This document shows, piece by piece, positions 26,803 to 36,416 of a stretch of DNA of 64,000 nucleotides. Each line of letters begins with the position of its first letter. Within the stretch, counting starts at the first letter, position 1. Under the pieces are notes generated by a model, which did not search any database, was not told the DNA's origin, and saw only the letters and a list, made by a program, of their open reading frames with translations. The stretch spans positions 4,650,001 to 4,714,000 of the forward strand of contig NZ_AP022606.1 in the NCBI RefSeq assembly GCF_010728725.1, in the 5' to 3' direction. The translations under genes were made by a program, and so were the position numbers. Origin of the DNA: Mycobacterium branderi (GTDB lineage: Bacteria; Actinomycetota; Actinomycetes; Mycobacteriales; Mycobacteriaceae).

Positions 26803-28056
26803 TCAGCCGCTGACCCGTTGGGGACGACGGGCCCTGCGGCGGCTGCGCTGGCGGGAGCCCCGCGCCGGCTGAGCATGGCCCGTGGGACGCCGGGCCGGCG
26901 CGGCCTCGCCGGCAAGCGCCTGCACCGACGCGGAGTCGGGCCCCACCAGTTGCGGCGTCACGGTGATTCCGGCCTTGCGCAGCAGCCGCCGGGTGTCGTC
27001 GCGCTGCTCGGGCAACACGACGGTGACCACGTCGCCCGCGCTGCCGGCCCGTGCCGTGCGGCCGGATCGGTGCAGGTATGCCTTGTGCTCCGCGGGCGGG
27101 TCCACGTGCACCACCAGCTCGACGTCGTCGACGTGCACGCCGCGCGCGGCGATGTCGGTGGCAACCAGTACGCGTGCCCGCCCCGCGGCGAACGCGGCGA
27201 GGTTGCGGTCCCGTGCGGGCTGAGACAGGTTGCCGTGCAGGTCGACCGCGGGCACGCCGGAGTCGGTGAGCGTTCGGGCGAGCTTGCGGGCTTGGTGCTT
27301 GGTGCGCATGAACAGGATGCGCCGGCCCGCGCCGGACGCCAGCCGGTGCACGAGTTCCTTCTTGTCGCCGGCGCCGGCGACGTGGAACACGTGGTGGGTC
27401 ATGGCTGCGGGCGGTGCGCTGACCTCGTCGACGCTGTGCGACACCGGGTTGCGCAGGAAACGCCGGACCAGCTTGTCCACACCGTTGTCCAGCGTCGCGG
27501 AGAACAGCAGGCGCTGGCCACCGGCCGGCGTCGCCGCCAGGATCCGGGTCACACCCGGCAGAAAGCCGAGGTCCGCCATGTGGTCGGCCTCGTCGAGCAC
27601 GCTGATCTCGACCGCGTCGAGGCTGATCAGCCGCTGTTTCATCAGGTCCTCAAGGCGCCCGGGGCAGGCCACGACGATGTCGACGCCGCTCCCCAGTGCG
27701 GCCACCTGCCGGGACTGTGACACGCCCCCGAAGATCGTGGTGGCCTTCAATCCGTACGCCGCGGCCAGCGGTTCGAGTGCCTCGCAGATCTGGGTGGCCA
27801 GTTCGCGCGTCGGCGCCAGCACCAGGCCCGACGGGCGCGACGGGCCTCGCTTGCTTTCGGCCAACCGAGTCACCAGGGGAATCGAGAACGCCAATGTCTT
27901 TCCGCTGCCTGTTTTGCCGCGACCGAGCACGTCTCGGCCGGTGAGGGTGTCGGGAAGGGTGTTGGCCTGAATCGGAAACGGCGTCGTGACACCGCGGGCG
28001 GCGAGCACGCTGACAAGTGGTGTGGGCACGCCGAGATCGGCGAAGGATGTGGTCAT
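26803..28056 (-). CDS. DEAD-box RNA helicase (RhlE-like)
   Basis: A 417-residue ATP-dependent RNA helicase. Motifs are complete: Q-motif (PFPIQANTLP), I GRGKTGSGKT, Ia PTRELA, Ib PGRL, II DEAD, III SAT, IV ILFMRT, V DIAARGVHV and VI HRSGRTARAG. The C-terminal 50 residues are very basic (RGSRQRSRRRARRP), a likely RNA-binding tail. It is not between fadE20 and hflX in M. tuberculosis, as I recall. The ATG at 28056 directly follows a small hairpin holding the Shine-Dalgarno; an ATG at 28107 would add 17 residues. Confidence 0.9.
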   Translation of the reverse strand: MTTSFADLGVPTPLVSVLAARGVTTPFPIQANTLPDTLTGRDVLGRGKTGSGKTLAFSIPLVTRLAESKRGPSRPSGLVLAPTRELATQICEALEPLAAAYGLKATTIFGGVSQSRQVAALGSGVDIVVACPGRLEDLMKQRLISLDAVEISVLDEADHMADLGFLPGVTRILAATPAGGQRLLFSATLDNGVDKLVRRFLRNPVSHSVDEVSAPPAAMTHHVFHVAGAGDKKELVHRLASGAGRRILFMRTKHQARKLARTLTDSGVPAVDLHGNLSQPARDRNLAAFAAGRARVLVATDIAARGVHVDDVELVVHVDPPAEHKAYLHRSGRTARAGSAGDVVTVVLPEQRDDTRRLLRKAGITVTPQLVGPDSASVQALAGEAAPARRPTGHAQPARGSRQRSRRRARRPQRVSG

Positions 28057-28071
28057 CGAAAGTGCCTTTCG
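28057..28071 (-). promoter_or_regulatory. Hairpin at the helicase ribosome-binding site
   Basis: In the mRNA sense CGAAAG-GCA-CTTTCG forms a perfect 6-bp stem that abuts the ATG. The AAAGG that would serve as Shine-Dalgarno lies in the 5' arm and loop, so initiation could depend on opening the stem. Confidence 0.45.
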
Positions 28072-28261
28072 GGCATCGGTTGTGCTGCTGGCGCGACGAA
28101 ACGTCAAGCGGCGCTAGCGCACAGGGGCGAGATTGCCGGTCGGCAAAATCGATCGCCGCGAGAAGAGCTTGTGCGGATGCACTGATCGCCGGAATCGGCG
28201 ACGGGTGAAGCGTTCCACGACGTGTCGGCGTCATTCCTCGTGACGCCGGCGTTCGGCTCAC

Positions 28262-28267
28262 AGCATA
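28262..28267 (-). promoter_or_regulatory. Predicted -10 of the DEAD-box helicase gene
   Basis: TATGCT on the minus strand. It would start a leader of about 200 nt. The 278-bp gap (28057-28334) holds several small inverted repeats but no convincing ORF. Confidence 0.35.
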
Positions 28268-28334
28268 CCGCATGCTTGGGATTCGTCCGCCTGCCCTACC
28301 CGCTGACGGCGAAAGCTGTTGAGCCTCAAGGCTT

Positions 28335-29756
28335 TTACTCTGAGCGATCGCCGTTCGCCGAGAATTCCCGCAGGCTGGCCGCCAACGCCACCGGAACCCT
28401 CGCCCTGATGCGAGTGCCATCGCTGTTGTGCTCGGTCTGCTGTACCCGCCCGTCGGCATGCACGCGCGAGACCAGATCACCGCGGTCGTACGGGATTACC
28501 ACGTCGACCGCAGCGTCGACGGGCGCCACCAACTCGGCCATCCGCCGGCGCAACGCGTCGACTCCCTCACCTGTGCGGGCCGACACAAACATCGCCCCGG
28601 GCAGCGCGCGGCGCAGCTTGGCGAGCGCCAAATCGCTTGCGGCGTCGACCTTGTTGACCACGATCAGCTCCGGCGCGGGGTCGCCGTGGTGGTCGGCGAT
28701 CACCTCGGAGATCACCTGACGCACGGCGTTGATCTGAGCAAGCGGGTTGACGTCGGAGCCGTCGACAACGTGCACCAGCAGGTCGGCGTCGACGACTTCT
28801 TCCAGAGTCGAACGGAACGCCTCGACCAACTGGGTGGGCAGATGCCGCACGAAGCCGACGGTGTCGCTGACCACGAACGGCCGTCCGTCGTCGAATTCGC
28901 CACGGCGGGTCGTGGGCTCCAGAGTGGCGAACAGCGCGTCCTGCACCAGCACCCCCGCCCCGGTCAGCGCGTTGAGCAGGCTCGACTTGCCGGCATTGGT
29001 GTAGCCGACGATCGCGATCGACGGCACATCGCTCGCCAGCCGGCGACTGCGCTGCGTGTCGCGGACCTGCTTCATCGCCTTGATGTCACGGCGCAGCTTC
29101 GACATTCGCTCACGGATGCGGCGCCGGTCGGTTTCGATCTTGGTCTCACCGGGACCACGCAGGCCCACCCCGCCGCCGCTGCCGCCGGCGCGGCCACCGG
29201 CCTGCCGGGACATCGACTCACCCCAGCCGCGCAGCCGGGGCAGCATGTACTCCATTTGCGCGAGCGAGACTTGCGCCTTACCTTCTCGGCTGGTGGCGTG
29301 CTGGGCGAAGATGTCGAGGATCAGCGCGGTACGGTCGATGACCTTCACCTTGACCGCTTTCTCCAGCGCGGTCAGCTGAGCCGGGGACAGCTCGCCGTCG
29401 CAGATCACGGTGTCGGCGCCGGTCGCCAGCACCACCTCGCGCAGCTCGGCCGCCTTGCCCGAGCCGATGTAGGTCGAGGCGTCGGGCTTGTCGCGGCGCT
29501 GGATCATGCCTTCGAGTACTTGGGAGCCGGCGGTTTCGGCCAGTGCGGCCAACTCGGCGAGGCTGGCCTCGGCGTCGGCGGCGCTGCCTTCGGTCCACAC
29601 GCCGACGAGCACGACCCGCTCGAGGCGCAGCTGCCGGTACTCGACCTCGGAGATGTCGGCGAGTTCGGTGGACAGCCCGGCGACGCGGCGCAGCGCCGAG
29701 CGGTCGTCGAGCGCCAATTCGCCAGTGCTGGGCGTGAGTTCGGGAAATTCAGTCAT
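28335..29756 (-). CDS. hflX: Ribosome-associated GTPase HflX
   Basis: A 473-residue translation-factor GTPase that rescues or splits stalled ribosomes and, in mycobacteria, affects hypoxic growth and macrolide resistance. The N-terminal HflX domain has ASTYIGSGKAAELR. The linker RAGGSGGGVGLRGPGETKIETDRRRI is the family signature. G motifs: G1 GYTNAGKSS, G3 DTVGF, G4 NKVD, G5 SARTGEGVD. The ATG at 29756 removes 12 unlikely codons. Last gene of the miaA-dapF-hflX run, 45 bp after dapF. Confidence 0.95.
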   Translation of the reverse strand: MTEFPELTPSTGELALDDRSALRRVAGLSTELADISEVEYRQLRLERVVLVGVWTEGSAADAEASLAELAALAETAGSQVLEGMIQRRDKPDASTYIGSGKAAELREVVLATGADTVICDGELSPAQLTALEKAVKVKVIDRTALILDIFAQHATSREGKAQVSLAQMEYMLPRLRGWGESMSRQAGGRAGGSGGGVGLRGPGETKIETDRRRIRERMSKLRRDIKAMKQVRDTQRSRRLASDVPSIAIVGYTNAGKSSLLNALTGAGVLVQDALFATLEPTTRRGEFDDGRPFVVSDTVGFVRHLPTQLVEAFRSTLEEVVDADLLVHVVDGSDVNPLAQINAVRQVISEVIADHHGDPAPELIVVNKVDAASDLALAKLRRALPGAMFVSARTGEGVDALRRRMAELVAPVDAAVDVVIPYDRGDLVSRVHADGRVQQTEHNSDGTRIRARVPVALAASLREFSANGDRSE

Positions 29757-29801
29757 AGGTAACAACGATGGTGCCCGCTGCGACGGCGGCACGCATCCTA
29801 A

Positions 29802-30674
29802 TTAACGCTGCTCGGCACGCCACCATTCCTTGCTGAGTTCGCCGTGGGCCACCAGCACCGACGGCCCCCGCAGGTAGCTGGTGGCCTCGGTGACGGTGAC
29901 GACGACTTCGCCGCCGGGTACCCGGACCGTGAGCGCGCCGGCGGCCGCGCCTCCCCACGCCAGCGCGGCGACGGCGGCGGCGACGGTTCCGGTGCCGCAG
30001 GACCGGGTTTCGCCGACACCGCGCTCATGCACGCGCATCGACACCGCACCGCCATGCGGCGCGGTGAGGATTTCCACGTTCACCCCTTCGGGGAACTGGT
30101 CACGGTCGAACGAGACGGGCGCGCCGACGTCGAGCGCGGCCAGCTCCTCGGCGGTCAGGTCGGCGTCCACGCAGGCCAGATGCGGGTTACCGACGTCGAT
30201 CGCCAGCCCCGCGAACGGCCGGCCGCCCACGATCGCCTCCCCCACGCCGAGCTCGTTGGCTTTGCCCATGTCGACGGTGACGTCGGCGTGGGTGGCGTCG
30301 GCTTGGTGCAGGGTGACCGGTCGCGGGCCGGCCAACGATCCGATGACGAACTCGTCGCGGCGCTCCAGGCCGGCGGCGCGCAGGTAGTGGGCGAACACGC
30401 GTACGCCGTTGCCGCACATCTGCGCGACCGACCCGTCGGCGTTGCGGTAGTCCATATACCAGTCGGCTGCGCCGACGCCGTCGGGCAGGCGGCCCAGCAC
30501 GCCGGCGGCGTGGGCGGCGCCCGCCGTCGTGACCCGCAGCACGCCGTCGGCGCCCAGCCCGCGGCGCCGGTCGCACAACGCGGCCACCGCCGCGGGTGTC
30601 AGCGAGAGCTTCGCGTCCAGGTCGCGCAGCAGCACGAAGTCGTTCTCCGTGCCGTGGCCTTTGGCGAAGATCAC
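29802..30674 (-). CDS. dapF: Diaminopimelate epimerase
   Basis: Converts LL- to meso-diaminopimelate for lysine and peptidoglycan synthesis. Two catalytic cysteines are in the duplicated motifs [10 protein letters not shown] and [10 protein letters not shown]. Other landmarks are [10 protein letters not shown] at the start, [14 protein letters not shown] and [14 protein letters not shown]. The product is 290 residues. It lies 4 bp downstream of miaA in the same operon. dapA of the same pathway is near 61 kb. Confidence 0.97.
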   Translation of the reverse strand: MIFAKGHGTENDFVLLRDLDAKLSLTPAAVAALCDRRRGLGADGVLRVTTAGAAHAAGVLGRLPDGVGAADWYMDYRNADGSVAQMCGNGVRVFAHYLRAAGLERRDEFVIGSLAGPRPVTLHQADATHADVTVDMGKANELGVGEAIVGGRPFAGLAIDVGNPHLACVDADLTAEELAALDVGAPVSFDRDQFPEGVNVEILTAPHGGAVSMRVHERGVGETRSCGTGTVAAAVAALAWGGAAAGALTVRVPGGEVVVTVTEATSYLRGPSVLVAHGELSKEWWRAEQR

Positions 30675-30678
30675 CAGT

Positions 30679-31587
30679 TCAGGATACGTGCCGCCAGGCC
30701 CGCACGGCGTCGTCGACGGTGCCGGTGCCGGCGGCCGCGTCGAGCCAGTGGATGCGGTGGTCGCGGCGAAACCACGACCGCTGCCGCCGTACGTAGCGGC
30801 GAGTGGCGACGAACGTGGGCTCGCGTGCGGCGTCGCCGGTGCCGCCCGCGTCGAGGTCCGCGATGACCTGCGCGTAGCCCAACGCCCGCGACGCCGTCAC
30901 GCCGTCGCGCAGCCCGCGGCCCAGCAACCCGACGACTTCGCCGACCAGACCCTGCTCGAACATCGCGTCAGTGCGCCGCGCCAGCCGCTGATCGAGATGC
31001 TCTGTGTCGCAATCCAATCCGATGATCGCGGTGTCCCATCGAGGTGCACCGATGTCCGGCGCCGACGCGGCGAAGGGCTGTCCGGTCAGCTCCACCACCT
31101 CCAGCGCCCGCACGATGCGACGGCCGTCCGTGGGCAGGATCGACGCGGCGGCGGCCGGGTCGCGGCGGGCCAGCTCGGCGTGCAGGGCGCTGGTGCCGAC
31201 CTCGGCCAGCCGCTGCTCCCATTTAGCCCGCACCGCGGGGTCGGTCGCCGGGAACGACCAGTCGTCGAGCAGCGACTGGACGTACAGCATCGACCCGCCG
31301 ACGATGACCGGTAGGGCGCCGCGGGCCGCGATCGCCTCGACGTCGGCGGCGGCCGCCTGCTGGTAGCGGGCCACGGTCGCGGTTTCGGTGACATCGAGAA
31401 CGTCCAGCTGATGGTGCGGGATGCCGCGGCGCTGTGCCACCGGCAGCTTCGCGGTGCCGATGTCCATTCCGCGGTAGAGCTGCATCGCGTCGGCGTTCAC
31501 GATCTCACCGCCGAGTTGCTCGGCGACGTCGAGAGCCAACTGCGACTTGCCGGTGCCGGTCGGGCCGACGATCGCCAGCGGCCTCAC
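30679..31587 (-). CDS. miaA: tRNA dimethylallyltransferase MiaA
   Basis: Adds the dimethylallyl group to A37 of tRNAs reading UNN codons; MiaB (36.4-37.9 kb) then methylthiolates the product. The P-loop is [41 protein letters not shown] and [10 protein letters not shown] are typical, as is the [15 protein letters not shown] region [16 protein letters not shown], followed by the [17 protein letters not shown]-terminus. The product is 302 residues. The GTG start overlaps the upstream TGA as GTGA. Confidence 0.96.
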   Translation of the reverse strand: MRPLAIVGPTGTGKSQLALDVAEQLGGEIVNADAMQLYRGMDIGTAKLPVAQRRGIPHHQLDVLDVTETATVARYQQAAAADVEAIAARGALPVIVGGSMLYVQSLLDDWSFPATDPAVRAKWEQRLAEVGTSALHAELARRDPAAAASILPTDGRRIVRALEVVELTGQPFAASAPDIGAPRWDTAIIGLDCDTEHLDQRLARRTDAMFEQGLVGEVVGLLGRGLRDGVTASRALGYAQVIADLDAGGTGDAAREPTFVATRRYVRRQRSWFRRDHRIHWLDAAAGTGTVDDAVRAWRHVS

Positions 31588-32270
31588 GGCTGCCAGACGC
31601 CGGCGAAGTAGCCCACCCCGTAGGGCGCCCCGCGGTAGAGCTCCTTGGCCGATCGCGGCGCCGGCTCGGCGAGCCCCGCCAGCACCTGGAACGCCACCCG
31701 GCCGACGACCCGGTCCGGCAACGCGTTCAACGCGGCGACATCACCGGTGGCCAGCGCGTCGTCGAGCCCACGCTGAACGTCGACGTCGTCGGGGTGGTGG
31801 CCGCCAGGCGCGGCGGCGGTCAGGGTGTTGGCGCCGTCGGCGAGAACCAGCACGCCGACCGGCTCGGCGGCCTGCTCGAGCTCGGCGCGCAGTTGGCGTC
31901 CGCAGGCTCGTGCCGCGTCGGCGCCGAGACCGGCGGAATAGACACGCACCTGGGCCCGCGCGTTGGGCTGGGCCTGCCCGCGCACCCAGCCGGTGAACAA
32001 TGCGCACAGCGGTAATTCGGTCGGCCCGCCGGCCGCATCGGGTGACAAGCGCACGAGCAAGTCGGCGCCGAAACCCGCAAAGGTCCCGACGCTCTCCGGT
32101 CCTAACACGGCGTCCGCCCCGCCTACGCCGATGCCAACCCACTGCGGGGGCAGCGCAGCGGCCGCGGCAATCACCGCTGCCCGAACGTCGGCTACCTCGG
32201 CGGCCGCGGCTCCGGCCAGCTGCGGAACCAGCACCGGCGCCGACGGAATGATCGCAATGGCGCCCAGCAC
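31584..32270 (-). CDS. Class III extradiol dioxygenase-like protein (Rv2728c-like)
   Basis: A 228-residue Ala-rich protein with the fold signature of LigB-type (class III) extradiol dioxygenases. [20 protein letters not shown] opens it, and [25 protein letters not shown] and [17 protein letters not shown] follow, similar to AmmeMemoRadiSam-type partners. Only part of the His/Glu metal ligands is evident, so activity is doubtful. It is tightly coupled to miaA downstream and to the DMT gene 1 bp upstream. Confidence 0.75.
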   Translation of the reverse strand: MLGAIAIIPSAPVLVPQLAGAAAAEVADVRAAVIAAAAALPPQWVGIGVGGADAVLGPESVGTFAGFGADLLVRLSPDAAGGPTELPLCALFTGWVRGQAQPNARAQVRVYSAGLGADAARACGRQLRAELEQAAEPVGVLVLADGANTLTAAAPGGHHPDDVDVQRGLDDALATGDVAALNALPDRVVGRVAFQVLAGLAEPAPRSAKELYRGAPYGVGYFAGVWQP

Positions 32271-32271
32271 G

Positions 32272-33189
32272 CTAGCGCCTCAGCGACGCCGTGGACTCGG
32301 GGATGCTCGGCACATCGCGGCCGGTGCCGGCGGCAATGGTGGCGGCCTCGCCGCGGGCCAGCGCCACCGTCGCGATGATCACCATCGCGACGGCCGCCGT
32401 CAGCACGAAGCCTTCGGCGCCGTCGATCCGCAGGGACTCGCCCAGCACGATGACACCCAGCGCCGAGGCCACCACGGGCTTGGCCACGGTGATCGTCGGC
32501 AACGAGGCGGTCAGCGCGCCGGCCCGAAACGCCGACTGCTGAAAGATCATCCCGGCCAGCGCAGACGGTATCCAGGCGTAGAACTCCGGTGCCCGCAACA
32601 CCGCCCCGAAGCCGCCTTCGAGCACTTCGACGACACCTTTGGTCAGCACCGCGAACAGCGCCAGCGACGAACCCGCGACCACCGCAAGCAGCACCGCCGA
32701 CGTGGGACCGCCGGACCAGATCCGCGCTCCCAGTACGCACAAGACCAGGGCCGGGCCCATCACCACGGCCACCACGATCCAGGTACCCAACGACGCTCGC
32801 GAATGACCGACGGTCGGGTCACCGACGATGACCACCACCGCCAGTGCCACCGCCAACAGCGCCGCCCACATCCACTCCCAACGGGTGACCCGGTGATGGG
32901 TGAAGCGCGCGTAGATCGGCAGGGCGAACAGCAGCGCCGTCACCTGCAGCGACGTCACCAACATCACCGAAGCTAACGCCAGCGCCGCGGCCTGCAGCGC
33001 GTAGTTGGCGACGGCACCCGCGCCGCCCAACCACCATCGGGGGTCGCGCAGCGACATGCCGAACAGCTCGAGGTGGCCGACCTGTTTGTCGGTGATCTCC
33101 TGCGCGGAGCGCTGACGAATCACATCCCCGAACGCGGACGCCAATGCGGCGCACAGTGCGATCAGCGCTGCAAGATCCGTCTTCCACAT
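32272..33189 (-). CDS. DMT-like integral membrane protein, copy 1 (Rv2729c-like)
   Basis: A 305-residue membrane protein with about nine or ten helices, resembling the DMT/EamA permeases (two repeats of hydrophobic bundles, each ending near VVASALGVIVLGESL). Gene-specific markers are DVIRQRSAQEITDKQVGHLE and DPRWWLGGAGAVANYALQ. Substrate unknown. The ATG at 33189 is well placed. A paralogue lies immediately upstream, 10 bp away. Confidence 0.85.
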   Translation of the reverse strand: MWKTDLAALIALCAALASAFGDVIRQRSAQEITDKQVGHLELFGMSLRDPRWWLGGAGAVANYALQAAALALASVMLVTSLQVTALLFALPIYARFTHHRVTRWEWMWAALLAVALAVVVIVGDPTVGHSRASLGTWIVVAVVMGPALVLCVLGARIWSGGPTSAVLLAVVAGSSLALFAVLTKGVVEVLEGGFGAVLRAPEFYAWIPSALAGMIFQQSAFRAGALTASLPTITVAKPVVASALGVIVLGESLRIDGAEGFVLTAAVAMVIIATVALARGEAATIAAGTGRDVPSIPESTASLRR

Positions 33190-33199
33190 TGGTGCCACT

Positions 33200-34195
33200 C
33201 TATTGCGCCGGGCCGAGCGGGACGGCGCCCGTGCCCGCCGCGGCTGGCACGACATCGAGCTCCGCGGTTGGGATCGCCGCCTCGTCACCGCCCGCCATGG
33301 TCGCGGCCTCGCCGCGGGCCAGCGCGACCGTCGCGACGATCACCACGATCACCGACGCGGCCAGGGCAACGATCTCGGGGCCGTCGGCGTCCAGCGTCTC
33401 GCCGAGCAGCGTCACCCCCAGCACCGAGGCGACCACCGGCTCGGCCACCGTCATCGTCGGCAGCGAGGCAGTCAGGGCGCTGGCGCGGAACGACGACTGC
33501 TGAAACACCGTGCCGACCAGCGCGACCGCGACCCAGGCGTAGAGCTCCGGCGTGCGCAGCAGCGCCCCGAACCCGTTCGGCAAGACGTCGACGACGCCCT
33601 TGGTCAGCACCGCGAACAACGCCCACGACGACGCCGACACCACCGCCAGCAGCGCCGCGGCGACCGCTCCGGCGCAGATCCGCGCCGCAAGCACACACAA
33701 CACCAGGGCCGGGCCAAGCACCGCGGACGCCACCGCCCAGCCGCCGAACGAGGCCCGCTGGTGGCCCGCTGCCGGATCGCCGACAGTGACGAAGACGGCG
33801 ACCGCGCCGGCCAGCAGCACCGCCCACATCCACTCCCTCCGGGTCACCGGCTGTCCGGTCACCCGCGCGTTGATCGGAAGCGCGAACAGCAGCGCGGTCA
33901 CCTGCAGCGCCTGGACCAGCACCACCGATCCCAGGGCTAGTGCCACGGCCTGCAGGCCGAAACTGGCGGCCGCCGCCACGCCGCCCACCCACCATCGGGT
34001 GTCGCGCAACGACATGCGGAACAGTTCGAGGTGGCCGACCGGTTCGTCGGTGATCTCCTGCGCGGAACGCTGACGGACCACGTCCCCGATCCCGGAGATC
34101 AGCGCTGCGACCAGCGCAAGCACCGCCGCGATATCGACGCACGTGATGGGTGAACCCCCTCGCAGTGTGCGGCTGGATGTTGTCTCCAGTGTCAC
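33200..34195 (-). CDS. DMT-like integral membrane protein, copy 2
   Basis: A tandem paralogue of the next gene, with the same landmarks (DVVRQRSAQEITDEPVGHLELFRMSLRDTRWWVGG, VVASVLGVTLLGETL). It ends in an Ala/Pro tail. The start is uncertain: at the position of the paralogue's ATG this copy has ATC. I use the GTG at 34195 (331 residues); a GTG at 34123 would trim the first helix. The first gene of the leftward operon that runs to hflX. Substrate unknown. Confidence 0.75.
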   Translation of the reverse strand: MTLETTSSRTLRGGSPITCVDIAAVLALVAALISGIGDVVRQRSAQEITDEPVGHLELFRMSLRDTRWWVGGVAAAASFGLQAVALALGSVVLVQALQVTALLFALPINARVTGQPVTRREWMWAVLLAGAVAVFVTVGDPAAGHQRASFGGWAVASAVLGPALVLCVLAARICAGAVAAALLAVVSASSWALFAVLTKGVVDVLPNGFGALLRTPELYAWVAVALVGTVFQQSSFRASALTASLPTMTVAEPVVASVLGVTLLGETLDADGPEIVALAASVIVVIVATVALARGEAATMAGGDEAAIPTAELDVVPAAAGTGAVPLGPAQ

Positions 34196-34517
34196 AAAAG
34201 TCGCTGGCACCGGCCGGTATTCGCGGGCCCGGGCGTGTCGTGTGAATGAAATGTGTTGTGCGCCTTGACAACTGCGATGTAGGCGAGCACGCCGGTGGCC
34301 GCCGCCGTCGGCCCTACCGGTATCTGCTCGTCGATATCCGGCCCGCGTGCCGGGTACCCCCAGGGTTGGCGCTGAAAAGGTGGCCGCGCGCCGCCCGCCA
34401 AGCTGCTTCAATACTGGTGGGAAACCCTCGGGATGTCTCCGGAGGTTTGGCAGGCGGCGCCGCAATGCGCGGCAGGTGCGCGGGAGGAACCCGCGCGAAG
34501 GGTAGGTGACGGTAGAG
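34196..34517 (+). promoter_or_regulatory. Non-coding leader region upstream of the DUF349 gene
   Basis: A 322-bp stretch without a convincing gene, between the divergent DMT copy 2 and the DUF349 gene. It holds a perfect hairpin GCGCGGG-AGGAA-CCCGCGC (34478-34496) with a purine loop, 21 nt before the ATG. A short frame ending at 34509 exists, but its codons look random. M. tuberculosis has a doubtful ORF (Rv2730) here. Confidence 0.35.
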
Positions 34518-35834
34518 ATGGCTGACGAGCCCCGCAGCAACCAATCCAGGCCGGTGCCCCGGCCCGGGCCGCGTCCCGGTCCTCGACCCACCCCCAGACC
34601 GTCGCCTCACCCCGTGATTGCGCCGCTGGCCACCGATCCGCACCGGTTCGGCCGCGTCGACCCCGACGGCACAGTGTGGCTGATCAGCGCCTCCGGTGAG
34701 CGGGTGATCGGTTCCTGGCAGGCCGGCGACCCCGAGGCCGCGTTCGCCCACTTCGGCCGGCGATTCGACGATCTGAGCACCGAGGTCGCGCTGATGGAGG
34801 AGCGGCTTGCCTCGGGCACCGGCGATGCCCGCAAGATCAAGGCCAACGCCGCGGCGCTGGCCGAGACACTGCCGACGGCAAGCGTGCTCGGTGACGTCGA
34901 CGCGCTGGCCGCCCGGCTGGCCGCCATCGCCGACCACGCCGACGCGGTGGCCGCCGAGGATCGAGCGCGACGGGAGGAGCACCGCGCCGCCCAGACCGCC
35001 CGCAAGGAGGCGCTGGCCGCCGAGGCCGAGGAGCTGGCCGCCAACTCGACGCAGTGGAAAGCCGCCGGCGATCGGCTGCGCGCGATTCTCGACGAGTGGA
35101 AGACGATCGGCGGCCTGGACCGCAAAACCGACGACGCGCTGTGGAAGCGCTATTCGGCGGCCCGGGAAACGTTCAACCGGCGGCGCGGATCGCATTTCGC
35201 CGAGCTCGACCGGGAGCGGGCCGGTGCCCGCGAGGTCAAAGAGCGACTCTGCCGGCGCGCGGAAGAGCTGGCCGAGTCCACCGACTGGAGCGCCACCAGC
35301 GCCGAGTTCCGCAAGCTGCTCACCGAGTGGAAGGGCGCGGGCAGGGCAGCCCGCGACGTCGACGACTCACTGTGGCACCGCTTCAAAGCCGCACAAGACA
35401 CGTTCTTCAAGGCGCGCAACGCCGCGACGGCCGAACGAGACGCCGAGCTGCGGGCCAACGCCGCCGCCAAGGAGGCGTTGCTGGCCGAGGCGGAAAAGAT
35501 CGACACCAGCAATCTCGAGGCCGCGCGGGCGGCGCTGCGGACGATCGCCGAGAAGTGGGACGCCATCGGCAAGGTGCCGCGGGAGCGGTCGGCCGAACTG
35601 GAGCGGCGACTGCGCGCCGTCGAGAAGAAGGTGCGCGAGGCCGGCGAGTCGGACTGGGCCGATCCGCAGGCGCAGGCCCGCGCCGAGCAGTTCAAGGCCC
35701 GCGCCGAGCAGTTCGAACGCCAGGCCGCCAAGGCCGAGGCCGCCGGGCGCGACAAGGAAGCCGAGGAAGCCAAGGCCAACGCGGAGCAGTGGCGGCAGTG
35801 GGCCGATGCGGCGGCCGAGGCGCTGAAGTCCTAA
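34518..35834 (+). CDS. DUF349 coiled-coil protein (Rv2731-like)
   Basis: A 438-residue Ala/Glu-rich protein. The first 35 residues are a Pro/Arg repeat ([17 protein letters not shown]). A small beta domain follows ([25 protein letters not shown]). The rest is three-helix DUF349 modules, each with a W-K/A-x-G pattern ([54 protein letters not shown]), then a coiled coil. DUF349 proteins bind RNA or ribosome-related targets in some reports; here the role is unknown. The ATG is preceded by GGTAGAG. Confidence 0.85.
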   Translation: MADEPRSNQSRPVPRPGPRPGPRPTPRPSPHPVIAPLATDPHRFGRVDPDGTVWLISASGERVIGSWQAGDPEAAFAHFGRRFDDLSTEVALMEERLASGTGDARKIKANAAALAETLPTASVLGDVDALAARLAAIADHADAVAAEDRARREEHRAAQTARKEALAAEAEELAANSTQWKAAGDRLRAILDEWKTIGGLDRKTDDALWKRYSAARETFNRRRGSHFAELDRERAGAREVKERLCRRAEELAESTDWSATSAEFRKLLTEWKGAGRAARDVDDSLWHRFKAAQDTFFKARNAATAERDAELRANAAAKEALLAEAEKIDTSNLEAARAALRTIAEKWDAIGKVPRERSAELERRLRAVEKKVREAGESDWADPQAQARAEQFKARAEQFERQAAKAEAAGRDKEAEEAKANAEQWRQWADAAAEALKS

Positions 35835-35837
35835 GCG

Positions 35838-36416
35838 CTACTCGGTCTCGTCGTCATCGAGGGTTTCCAGCAGCGTCCGCGACTGCTTTTGCGCGGCGGC
35901 GCGGCGACGCTGCTCTTCGGCGGCGAGTTGCACGATCGTGCGCGACCACACCACTCGTGTCCAGTGAAAAGTCAACGCCATCACGGTAATCCACGCCACG
36001 ATGAGGCCGATGCCCGGACCGGGGTGCCCCGCCCCCACCGTCTGCCGTGACCATACGGCCAGCAGGCCCACACCGCTGGCCAGCGCGGAGCCGGCCAGCG
36101 CCACCCAGGCCAGCGCCCAGCGCCGGGTCAGCAGCGCCAGCATCGAAAAGCCGACACCGAATACCAGTGCGAGCCAGGTGAATACCCGCGACGGCAGCGC
36201 CACGGCGGCGTCGGCGGAGCCGTGACTGCCGAACAGCACATCCCAGCCGCGCACGTCGCCGGTGTGCGGCAGGATGAACGACGCCAGCAGCACGAACACC
36301 AGGATCGAAACCACCAAAGCCCTTGCGCCCGGCTCGATTTCGCGGGCAATGCGACGTTCGGCCGCCTCGATGTCGTCGCGGAAGGCGTCGAACTCGCCAT
36401 CGTTCTTGGCGTTCAC
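35838..36416 (-). CDS. Four-helix membrane protein (Rv2732c-like)
   Basis: A 192-residue membrane protein. An acidic cytoplasmic N-terminus ([23 protein letters not shown]) is followed by four predicted transmembrane helices at about 33-50, 79-96, 101-120 and 133-152. A charged C-terminal helix with [14 protein letters not shown] follows. No function is known. Its GTG overlaps the miaB stop by four bases, so it is translated from the miaB transcript. Confidence 0.82.
   Translation of the reverse strand: MNAKNDGEFDAFRDDIEAAERRIAREIEPGARALVVSILVFVLLASFILPHTGDVRGWDVLFGSHGSADAAVALPSRVFTWLALVFGVGFSMLALLTRRWALAWVALAGSALASGVGLLAVWSRQTVGAGHPGPGIGLIVAWITVMALTFHWTRVVWSRTIVQLAAEEQRRRAAAQKQSRTLLETLDDDETE

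Noticed and set aside
33200..34195. DMT copy 2 as a frameshifted pseudogene
   Set aside because: The frame is open along the full family length with conserved motifs; only the start codon is unclear.
34246..34509. ORF of 87 codons before the DUF349 gene (Rv2730 position)
   Set aside because: Arg/Cys-rich, no family resemblance, no start signal; treated as leader DNA.
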